Positions 6,523 through 13,506 of a stretch of DNA of 16,329 bases are shown piece after piece (position 1 is the stretch's first letter; the number at the start of each line of letters is the position of its first letter). Below the pieces are notes generated by a model that searched no databases, was not told the DNA's origin, and saw only the letters and a program-made list of their open reading frames with translations. This stretch comes from Methanobacteriota archaeon (GTDB lineage: Archaea > Halobacteriota > Methanosarcinia > Methanosarcinales > Methanosarcinaceae), in contig JAUPKV010000286.1 of the NCBI GenBank assembly GCA_030837265.1, forward strand, positions 1 to 16,329. The letters are read 5' to 3'. The position numbers and the translations under genes are program-made.

Positions 6523-8010
6523 ATGGTTTACGAGAATCCCGATGGCATTAGAATAGGGCTTGAAATTCACGTCCAGTTGAACAAGCTCAAGACCAAAATG
6601 TTCTGCGGTTGCTCTACCGATTATCACAATGCAGCTCCTAATACTCACACCTGCCCGATCTGCCTGGGTTTACCCGGAACGCTTCCGGTCCTGAACATAA
6701 AAGTAGTGGAAGCTGCTATTAAGGTAGGACTTGCCCTTGAAGGAGAAATTGCAGAAGAGACTCAGTTCCACAGGAAGAACTATTTCTACCCGGACCTTCC
6801 CAAGGGTTTTCAGGTTACCCAGTACGATTTCCCAATAGTGAGCAAGGGAAAAATCATGATTGAAGGAGAAGACGGGGAACATATAGTCGGGATCACCAGA
6901 GCCCACATGGAAGAAGATCCCGGCAAGCTTATTCACCTGGGAAGTATTGAAAAATCCAAAGGTGTCCTTATAGACTACAACAGGTCAGGCATAACCTTAA
7001 TTGAAACCGTAACAGAACCCGATATGCGCAGCCCGAAGGAAGCCAGGAGGTTCCTTGATAAGTTCAGGAACATCCTCGAATATCTGGATGTCTTTGACGG
7101 CAACCTGGAAGGAGCAATGCGTGTGGACGCAAACGTTTCGGTTTACTGGGGCACCCGTGTTGAAGTCAAGAATATTTCCTCCCATAAAGGAGTTGAAAGA
7201 GCGCTCCTCTATGAGATTATGCGCCAGAAGAACGTGATACGCCGCGGAGGAAAAATCTCACAGGAGACCCGTCACTTTGATGAAGGCCGGGGAGTGACTA
7301 TTTCAATGAGGACAAAAGAAGAAGCAGAAGACTATCGCTACTTCCGCGAACCTGACCTTATGCCCATGCGCATCACTGACTGGATTCCTGCAATTCGTGA
7401 GACCCTGCCCGAACTTCCGGATGCCAAACGCTCTCGTTTCATAGAACAGTATGGCATAACGGATATGCACGCAAGAGCCCTTACATCCAAGATTATGCTA
7501 GCTGATTTCTACGAAAGCATCTGCGCACGGAATGTTGACCCGAGAATTGCCGCTACCTGGACTGCCGACGTTTTCCTCGGGGAATTAAATTACCGCGACC
7601 TTGTAATCTCTTCCTTTGACGGGAGGGAGATTGGTTTTATCCATGCAAAAGATCCGGAGAGGGAGAACTCCTTTAATGTATCGGATATGGTAGAACTGAT
7701 TACCTTCTTCGCCGAAGGCAAGATCAGTGACAGGGCTGCAGTTGAGGTTATCCGGAGTATTCTGGACAGCGAGGAAGAAACGACCCCGGCTCAGATTATA
7801 AAAGAAAAGGGTCTTCTCAAGGCCGAAGAGGATCTTGTCACTAAGGCTGTTGCAGAAACTATAGCTGAAAATGAGGCCGCAGTACAGGATTATCTTTCAG
7901 GCACGGAAAAGTCTCTGAACTTCCTGGTAGGACAGGTCATGAAAAAGACAAAAGGCACTGCAGATGCAAAAACTGCAAGAGAACTGATTGTTAAAGAGCT
8001 GAAAGGGTAA
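6523..8010 (+). CDS. gatB: Asp-tRNA(Asn)/Glu-tRNA(Gln) amidotransferase subunit B
   Basis: 495 residues, full length. GatB binds the misacylated tRNA, activates the side-chain carboxylate with ATP and transfers ammonia delivered from GatA. The N-terminal signature RIGLEIHVQL is followed by a CxC...CxxC set (Cys28, Cys30, Cys44, Cys47), a probable zinc site. The signatures FHRKNYFYPDLPKGFQVTQY and PDMRSPKEA also match the family. The C-terminal part, ending TADAKTARELIVKELKG, is the YqeY-type tRNA-binding tail. The ATG directly follows the gatA stop; its ribosome site GGAGGTG (6510-6516) lies inside the gatA coding end. The stop codon is embedded in the terminator hairpin. Confidence 0.97.
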   Translation: MVYENPDGIRIGLEIHVQLNKLKTKMFCGCSTDYHNAAPNTHTCPICLGLPGTLPVLNIKVVEAAIKVGLALEGEIAEETQFHRKNYFYPDLPKGFQVTQYDFPIVSKGKIMIEGEDGEHIVGITRAHMEEDPGKLIHLGSIEKSKGVLIDYNRSGITLIETVTEPDMRSPKEARRFLDKFRNILEYLDVFDGNLEGAMRVDANVSVYWGTRVEVKNISSHKGVERALLYEIMRQKNVIRRGGKISQETRHFDEGRGVTISMRTKEEAEDYRYFREPDLMPMRITDWIPAIRETLPELPDAKRSRFIEQYGITDMHARALTSKIMLADFYESICARNVDPRIAATWTADVFLGELNYRDLVISSFDGREIGFIHAKDPERENSFNVSDMVELITFFAEGKISDRAAVEVIRSILDSEEETTPAQIIKEKGLLKAEEDLVTKAVAETIAENEAAVQDYLSGTEKSLNFLVGQVMKKTKGTADAKTARELIVKELKG

Positions 8011-8030
8011 CCTCAAAGGGTTACCTTTTT
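8002..8030 (+). terminator. Hairpin/T-run terminator of gatCAB
   Basis: A stem with GGTAACC (8006-8012) and GGTTACC (8019-8025) has a 6-nt loop and is extended by an A/T-rich pairing (AAAG with TTTT, one G-T wobble). It runs directly into T5 at 8026-8030. The gatB stop codon TAA is part of the left arm, so the structure overlaps the gene end by a few codons. Confidence 0.75.
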
Positions 8031-8258
8031 AACCTTTTCCGATTTCAATCCGATATTTTTCCCATTCAGTTTAATTTCTGTTCATTTTCTAACGAAGATT
8101 TGTCAGGGTTCCTGTCCCTAAAACCACTTCAGGTAATTTCCAGAAGACGCAAAATAGCTATTTTTTTCAAACTTCTTTATAGAATTAACTCACAGAAGAA
8201 ATTTATAACAAAGCAGATCTTATAAACTCAAGGTATTTGGATTCTACATTGCTAGAGT
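8031..8258 (+). promoter_or_regulatory. Intergenic region with candidate promoter of the DUF1646 gene
   Basis: Two TATA-like elements are visible, TTTATAAC near 8200-8207 and TTATAAAC near 8220-8227. The second would put the transcript start near 8250. An imperfect 20-bp palindrome, CTTCAGGTAATTTCCAGAAG (8127-8146), lies further upstream. No gene is seen in the first 230 bp after gatB. Confidence 0.35.
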
Positions 8259-8402
8259 ATGAACAAATTCACTCTCAGGCTTAAGACTTTTACTGATAGT
8301 ATTTTTATTGTTATTATAAACGCAGGGCTAATAAATCCTGAAGGCTTAGAAGTAATGATGAGTCTCAGAGACGTAATGGAGAAAAAAAGTAATGTCTTTT
8401 AG
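8259..8402 (+). CDS. Possible 47-residue upstream ORF overlapping the DUF1646 start
   Basis: An open frame begins at ATG 8259 with MNKFTLRLKTFTDSIFIVII and ends at TAG 8400-8402. It overlaps the first 11 bases of the DUF1646 gene in another frame. The middle is hydrophobic and the C-terminal part is charged (MSLRDVMEKKSNVF). No clear ribosome site precedes 8259, but the predicted transcript start near 8250 would make it almost leaderless. It could be a leader peptide coupled to the downstream gene or a chance frame; no homologue is recognised. Confidence 0.25.
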   Translation: MNKFTLRLKTFTDSIFIVIINAGLINPEGLEVMMSLRDVMEKKSNVF

Positions 8403-9513
8403 CTTAGCAGTTACAGCTGGATTTCTAATTATATTCCTGATTGTATTGATCGGACCTTTTAGATTCAAATCTATAGAGCATAATCTGGAAGGGTTCCTGT
8501 TCATATGTGGAATACTGGCAATGACAATCTCCGGATACGTTGAAATTCCAGGCGTAGAGACAGGCTGGAGATTTGAGATAGTCGAGGAGGCATTGACTGC
8601 ACCACTGCATGTTGGGGATATATTCGGTATTCCCATAGGTATAGTGCAGATAGTGCTGGTTGTCGGATTGATCATTTACAAATGGCATCCTCCTATTCAT
8701 AACGCAATTAGAAAAATGACAAAGACTCTTTCTCTTAAAGTTATGGCTTTTATCCTTATTGCTGGTCTTGGTTTGCTTTCAAGTGTAATTTCTGCTATCC
8801 TTGCAGCAATAATTCTTGTTGAAATGATTAATGCAATGCATCTTTCACGAAAATCCAAGGTAGATCTCACGGTAATTGCCTGCTTCTCGATTGGGCTTGG
8901 AGCTGCGCTTACGCCCCTTGGAGAACCTCTCTCAACAATTGCGGTCTCAAAACTATCAGGTCCGCCTTATAACGCCGGATTCGATTATCTATTTAAAATG
9001 CTCGGTGTCTACATTCTTCCAGGTATTCTTGCTTTGGGCATCCTTGGAATGTTCTTCCTGGGAAGAGTTGATCCAAAAGAGCATGAGATGGAAGGACAAG
9101 ACTATAACGAAACTCTTAGGGATGTCATAATGAGGGCTGTTAAGGTCTACATATTTATTGCAGCACTTGTATTCCTTGGCGAGGGTTTCAAGCCAATTAT
9201 ATTCGAATATTTCACAAAAGTACCTGCGGTGGCACTCTACTGGATTAATATGGCTTCGGCTGTACTGGATAACGCCACTCTGGCAGCTGCTGAGATAGGC
9301 CCCATCCTGACCGAATCCCAGATAAAGAGCTTACTTATGGGGCTTTTAATCTCAGGTGGTATGCTGATCCCTGGAAATATACCCAACATTATTTCTGCGT
9401 GCAAATTAGGTATAACCAGCAAAGAATGGGCAAGGATAGGAATACCGCTCGGGCTTGTCACAATGGGTGTCTATTTTGTCATTTTGTTTGTGATTGAGCC
9501 GATAATCTTATAA
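8392..9513 (+). CDS. DUF1646 family membrane transporter (putative cation transporter)
   Basis: 373 residues, very hydrophobic, with about ten likely membrane segments (for example 5-24, 35-50, 80-96, 116-145, 158-172, 205-224, 250-264 and 355-372). The layout is that of DUF1646 proteins, which belong to the wider ion-transporter superfamily that includes NhaD and ArsB. Motifs supporting this are SSVISAILAAIILVE (130-144), LTPLGEPLSTI (173-183), LDNATLAAAEIGP (292-304) and LIPGNIPNIISACK (325-338). The last two resemble the paired re-entrant-loop motifs of that superfamily. Substrate is unknown; Na+/H+ exchange or anion export is inference. GGAG at 8378-8381 is the ribosome site. The gene is monocistronic or coupled to the small upstream ORF. 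Confidence 0.8.
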   Translation: MSFSLAVTAGFLIIFLIVLIGPFRFKSIEHNLEGFLFICGILAMTISGYVEIPGVETGWRFEIVEEALTAPLHVGDIFGIPIGIVQIVLVVGLIIYKWHPPIHNAIRKMTKTLSLKVMAFILIAGLGLLSSVISAILAAIILVEMINAMHLSRKSKVDLTVIACFSIGLGAALTPLGEPLSTIAVSKLSGPPYNAGFDYLFKMLGVYILPGILALGILGMFFLGRVDPKEHEMEGQDYNETLRDVIMRAVKVYIFIAALVFLGEGFKPIIFEYFTKVPAVALYWINMASAVLDNATLAAAEIGPILTESQIKSLLMGLLISGGMLIPGNIPNIISACKLGITSKEWARIGIPLGLVTMGVYFVILFVIEPIIL

Positions 9514-10059
9514 TTATAACTTCATTTTTTTCACACATAATATTTTTCTCATTTTCATCCACCAATCTCAGGACTTTAATTGTTTCATCATCCAGATTCA
9601 ATACTTTTCTGACACATTTTCCGCGGTTATAAAGTGTAGAATAAAATATTATGTGCCTTTCTGGCCTTCTCATTCTTATAGAACGCCGAACAAATGAGCT
9701 TAAGATTTGAATTTGTAGCTCTAAATCGTCCGTAAAATGTTTTTATTTGGAACCGATGCTTTTGTTCGCTCCGACAAGATCGCTCTTAAAGTTTGATTAT
9801 CTGATTTGGAACTGAGTTAATAATACAGCATATATATATGCGCATAAATGTAATGTATATTTCTGAATCGCTCACACTGGGGTAGGTTCCGCAGTTTACT
9901 AAGATTGAAGGGTCAATAATATCAAAATTTGTCGGCATAAATCCAAAATTCCATTTTTCGGCATCGCCATCTAGCACCTCAAAGTTGTAACTAACCAGCC
10001 TGAATAAACAATTTGGATATATAACCAAGTATCCAGAACATGTTCTTTAGAGGAATCTG
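9514..10059. other. Intergenic region, T-rich end and short unassigned frames
   Basis: T-runs at 9525-9531 and 9544-9548 probably end the DUF1646 transcript. TTTCCGCGGTTATAAAGTGT at 9618-9637 is closely repeated at 10677-10696. Two minus-strand open frames (9479-9673, 64 codons; 9786-10028, 80 codons) have no ribosome site and no recognised family. The second, containing EKWNFGFMPTNFDIIDPS, could be a gene remnant. A ribosome site AGAGGA at 10049-10054 serves the next gene. Confidence 0.4.
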
Positions 10060-10617
10060 ATGATGAAAATCGTGAAATTTATTGCTGGAATACGCTTCTT
10101 TGTGTTGATCCCCATTATAGGGTTGGCTGTTGCGGCTTTTATACTTTTTATTGAAGGTGGTATCGAGCTCGTTCATTTGCTTTTGGAAATGTTTGCCGAA
10201 ACAGCAAGCACAGGTACAAAAAGTTCTATTATTGTTGGAATTGTAGAGGTTGTCCATCTCTTTTTGGTTGGTATAGTACTCTTCCTGACTTCACTTGGTC
10301 TCTACCAATTGTTTATCAATGTTCTTCCTTTGCCTGGATGGCTTAAGATGAATAACATTGAGGAACTGGAGTTGAATCTGGTAGGAATTACTGTGGTCGT
10401 TCTGGCGGTCAACTATTTGAGCGTGATTTTTGGAGAACAAGAAATCAATATAGCTGCGTATGGAGTGGGCTATGCCTTGCCTATTGTAGCATTGGCTTAT
10501 TTTATGAAGATACGTTCTGAGATGGGAAGCAGTGAAAATGGGCATGTGACAGCTATCACTGAAGCATTATCCCAAGCAGGTGAGACAACCCAATCACCGG
10601 ATAAAAAGAGAGATTAA
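10060..10617 (+). CDS. UPF0114/YqhA-like integral membrane protein
   Basis: 185 residues with four likely membrane helices (about 12-31, 57-81, 108-125, 133-149). The segment IVEVVHLFLVGIVLFLTSLGLYQLFIN matches the pattern of bacterial YqhA ([21 protein letters not shown]). The overall topology and length agree with UPF0114 proteins (about 165 residues). The last 35 residues are a hydrophilic, probably cytoplasmic tail (SSENGHVTAITEALSQAGETTQSPDKKRD), longer than in the E. coli protein. AGAGGA at 10049-10054 fits the first ATG; a second ATG follows immediately and could also be used. Function is unknown. The gene stands alone. Confidence 0.75.
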   Translation: MMKIVKFIAGIRFFVLIPIIGLAVAAFILFIEGGIELVHLLLEMFAETASTGTKSSIIVGIVEVVHLFLVGIVLFLTSLGLYQLFINVLPLPGWLKMNNIEELELNLVGITVVVLAVNYLSVIFGEQEINIAAYGVGYALPIVALAYFMKIRSEMGSSENGHVTAITEALSQAGETTQSPDKKRD

Positions 10618-10799
10618 ATAGGATTGTAAAATAATTCTTACACAGAATAATTGTGCTCTTTTTCTATCTTCTGCGCTTTCCGCGGTTTATAAGTGTGCTC
10701 AAAATCAATACTTCCTTAATTCAAACTCGAAATTTAATTTATGATGCTAATATAGCACAGTTGACACCCACTATTTTTTCATTATCCGAAATTACCAGT
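10618..10799. other. Intergenic region before the inverted-repeat element
   Basis: A T-run at 10659-10663 may end the YqhA-like transcript. The second copy of the CCGCGG/TATA-like repeat lies at 10677-10696. An open frame over 10653-10898 crosses into the inverted repeat, has no ribosome site and is not called. Confidence 0.4.
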
Positions 10800-11195
10800 A
10801 ATTATGGCTCTTCTTCATTCTCTGTGGATAAGACAAGTTTAAATTTACATTCTGACCCCCCTTTCAAAAATAAGGTGAATTTTTCAATGACTGATTAAAT
10901 TTATTGGGTCTGCTGTGAACACATACTCAAAAAAATCAATAATTTTGGCTTGAATTCTGCAATGTTCAAAAAACCAAGTCTGGATTTGAGTGAAATATAA
11001 GAAATTTAAACAAATTTCACCATATTTATTGAAAATTGAATAATAAATCTCTAATAATTAGCAAAATTCGGAATTAACAATATGAATAAAAAACTTAAGT
11101 TGCATTTTTTGAGGGGGGGTCGGAATGTAAATTTAAACTCAAGATATCGCTGGTTGTTTTATAATATCCACATAAAAAAACTAAGAGCCGTAATT
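10800..11195. mobile_element. MITE-like element with long imperfect terminal inverted repeats
   Basis: Three blocks appear in the same order and opposite orientation at the two ends. AATTATGGCTCTT (10800-10812) pairs with 11183-11195 at 12 of 13. TGTGGATA (10823-10830) pairs exactly with 11165-11172. A 26-bp block at 10836-10861, ending in C6, pairs with 11114-11139 at 25 of 26. The spacing between the first two blocks is 10 bp on both sides; the right arm has 20 extra bases between the second and third. The interior of about 250 bp is AT-rich and codes for nothing visible. It is probably a non-autonomous element or two inverted copies of one repeat; no target duplication was identified. Confidence 0.6.
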
Positions 11196-11434
11196 GTTGA
11201 GATTTAACTTTTTGTTATACCGTTACTCATTTTCAGGATCTCTGTTTACTGGTTTTCTAGACAATATTTAAATATTATTGTAGGAATTTTGCTTAAGGGG
11301 TCGTGGGTGCAAGTTACTGGAAATTACAGGTATAAGAATGACTTTTAAATTTATTAGAACATAGATAATGAATTTTTTATTTAGATTTATCAATAACTCA
11401 AATAACACGACCGCTTAAGATAGGTGATATTATA
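11196..11434. other. Intergenic region with promoter of the small cysteine protein
   Basis: AT-rich with no gene. TTTAAATTTATTA near 11344-11356 is a TATA-like candidate, and AGGTGAT at 11422-11428 is a clear ribosome site for the ATG at 11435. Confidence 0.4.
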
Positions 11435-11773
11435 ATGAGTAAAAAAGCAACATTTACCATTGTAGAGCGGTATAAATGCAGACATTGCGGCGAGATACTT
11501 AAACTCGAACATCATCAGGTTACAATTGATCTGATTGAGTACCCAATGCGCGAAAACGTTAGTGAAGAAACAAAACAACTGGAAGATAGAGCAAGACTAT
11601 CAAGGATTGCAGGTGAATCTGTTTATTACTACAACTATTATTCCGAGATTGCTCAAATCACTATCGGTGAAGATGTTCCATTATTCCCACATAAATGTCC
11701 AGATGGTGATTATGGAATGTGCGAATTTGAGTCGTTTAAAATCCTATCTGGTGAAGAACAATTGAAAACGTAA
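11435..11773 (+). CDS. Unknown small protein with two split Cys pairs (possible zinc site)
   Basis: 112 residues; no family recognised. A CRHCGE knuckle (Cys15, Cys18) near the N-terminus and HKCPDGDYGMC near the C-terminus (Cys88, Cys96) could together bind one zinc ion, with His26, His27 or His86 as alternatives. The middle is charged (ENVSEETKQLEDRARLSRIAGE) and followed by a Tyr-rich stretch YYYNYY (64-69). No signal peptide or membrane segment. The start is well supported by AGGTGAT six bases upstream of the ATG. It stands alone between intergenic gaps of several hundred bases next to the inverted-repeat element, so it may be accessory. Confidence 0.65.
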   Translation: MSKKATFTIVERYKCRHCGEILKLEHHQVTIDLIEYPMRENVSEETKQLEDRARLSRIAGESVYYYNYYSEIAQITIGEDVPLFPHKCPDGDYGMCEFESFKILSGEEQLKT

Positions 11774-12126
11774 TTGTTTTTTCATCTTGGCTTGTTATTT
11801 AACTTTTTTAAACTCTGGTGCTGCTTTTCTATCAAGAACTAAATTTTAAGTACTGGTTGTTGAAATCACTTTAGGTTTTAAATAGGGTTATAGTAACGAA
11901 GAGTTTAATAAGATCTTGTTCTATCAACTTAATAATAAAATTCAGTATGTAATATAGGAACGTATGCCTGCTTGCCACTATAAGTCCCAGAAGACTTATT
12001 GCGAGAAATTAAATTCAGGTTCAAGTTAATCTTTTTGTGATGATCACTTTTCAATTGGGTAATTATTTCCAACACACAAAATTAGTGAAGAGCCGAGACG
12101 ATCTGGATGGGAAATGAGGGAATAAT
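11774..12126. other. Intergenic region
   Basis: No gene seen. A T6 run at 11777-11782 may end the previous transcript. An inverted repeat ATAAGTC-CCAGAA-GACTTAT lies at 11980-11999. The ribosome site GAGGG at 12116-12120 belongs to the following gene. Confidence 0.4.
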
Positions 12127-13089
12127 ATGATCTGGAAAGATCCTGGGGAACTATTTGTAAGACATAGACGAAATCCTATACTTACTGTTGACGATTGGCC
12201 TTACCGAGCCAATTCGGTATTTAACCCTGCAGCTGCCATAGTTGATGGAAAAGTCCTGTTGCTGGTGCGAGTTGAAGACCACAGGGGCTTTTCTCACTTT
12301 ACAGTAGCCAGGAGTGAGAATGGAATTGACGGCTGGGAAATTGACCCGGAGCCTACCTTTGCCCCTGATCCTGAAAAACTACCCTGAAGAATTATATGGT
12401 ATAGAAGACCCTCGCATAACATACATCGATGAGATGAGAAAATGGGCTGTAGCGTATACGTCTTTTTCTGATTCAGGTCCCTTAACGTCTCTGGCTTATA
12501 CAAAGGACTTCCGCAATTTTGAACGAGTAGGAGCAACTCTACCGCCTGAAAATAAAGACGCTGCTGTTTTTCCTGTAAGATTCAATGGCAGGTGGGCAAT
12601 GCTGCATAGGCCTGTGTCTTTATATTAAGTGGTATGAAAGCAAATATCTGGATCTCATTTTCTCCGGATATGATACATTGGGGAGAACATAAGGTTCTTT
12701 TGCATGCCAGGGAAGGCGGGTGGTGGGATGCCAATAAGATTGGTCGTTCCCCGCAGCCTATCCAAACACCTGACGGATGGTTAGTTATGTACCATGGTGT
12801 GCGCCAGACAGTATCCAAACTAAGTTATCGACTCGGACTGGTTCTTCTTGATCTTGAGGACCCCACAAAAGTGCTTCGCAGGTCAGATGGATGGATTTTC
12901 GGACCTCGTGAGCTGTATGAACGCAGTGGAGACGTTAATGATGTTGTTTTCCCTTGCGGAATGATCATAGTGGACGATGAATTCCGAATTTATTATGGAA
13001 GTGCATATACCTCGGTATCGTTGGCGAGTGCAAAAGTAAAAGATGTTCTGGAATATATTCATAGTTGTCCTGAGGTATGGTGTTTCTGA
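12127..13089 (+). pseudogene. GH130 glycoside phosphorylase/hydrolase, split by two compensating frameshifts
   Basis: Read across two frame changes, this is a complete GH130-type protein of about 320 residues. Such enzymes usually phosphorolyse beta-mannosides. Family signatures in order: NPILTVDDWPY and VFNPAAAIVDGKVLLLVRVED (frame 1); then YGIEDPRITY and FNGRWAMLHRPVS (frame 2); then GWWDANKIGRSP, GWLVMYHGVR and a final IYYGSAYTSVSLASAKV (frame 1 again). The Asp in GIEDPRI is the expected acid catalyst. The first shift is one extra A in an A5 run at 12374-12378: removing it gives DPENYPEELYG. The second is one missing base near 12620-12628, before SGMKANIW. Either the gene is freshly inactivated or the assembly has two indel errors. 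GAGGG at 12116-12120 is the ribosome site. Confidence 0.8.
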
Positions 13090-13104
13090 AGAGCATAGGT
13101 AGAC

Positions 13105-13207
13105 GCATAATGAATCGGAAAACGTACTAATGAATAGAATAGACGCACTAATGAATAGAATATATGCCCTAATGAATAGAATATATGCACTAATGAATAG
13201 AAGAAAG
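13105..13207 (+). repeat. 21-bp tandem repeat, about five units
   Basis: Units have the form GCACTAATGAATAGAATATAT: 13105-13123 (diverged, 19 bp), 13124-13144, 13145-13165, 13166-13186 and 13187-13207 (diverged end). Each unit carries TAA, TGA and TAG, so it cannot encode a long protein. It lies 15 bp after the split GH130 gene. Confidence 0.85.
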
Positions 13208-13506
13208 AATATTGATCTAAAAAGTTAGTAGAAATCAGGTATTGTGTTGCTGACTGAAAAATTAAACCCGGAACTTGCTTGAAGAACCTGTAAAAAGCTA
13301 ATTTGTGATAAACCTATCCCAATAGTGTATATTCTACCTGATTTTCAGTATTAAAAAGTCCGGTAAAAATAAGCTCTCAGGGACCCAGGATCACGTTTTT
13401 GGAATTAACTGATTGTTATTTACCAGCTGTTATACACTGGGTTCCACTGCAGAGCTTCTGGAATTTATAGCATTATCCTATTTGACTGCCCTGAAGAGCT
13501 CGAGTT
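13208..13506. other. Intergenic region between the GH130 remnant and the S-layer-type gene
   Basis: No gene seen. It contains the second exact copy of AAAAGCTAATTTGTGA (13293-13308). It should carry the end of the S-layer-type transcript on the minus strand, but no clear hairpin was found. Confidence 0.4.

Noticed and set aside
9479..9673. 64-codon minus-strand frame
   Set aside because: No ribosome site, overlaps the end of the DUF1646 gene, no recognisable domain; kept only as a remark in the intergenic entry.
9786..10028. 80-codon minus-strand frame
   Set aside because: No ribosome site and no family recognised; the composition of part of it looks coding, so a remnant is possible but not supportable.
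10653..10898. 81-codon plus-strand frame
   Set aside because: Crosses the left arm of the inverted-repeat element and lacks a ribosome site.
11980..11999. Inverted repeat ATAAGTC/GACTTAT as terminator or operator
   Set aside because: Short A/T-rich stem without a T-run and far from both flanking genes; listed only in the intergenic description.
13105..13207. CRISPR array
   Set aside because: The 21-bp units are directly adjacent with no unique spacers, so this is an ordinary tandem repeat.
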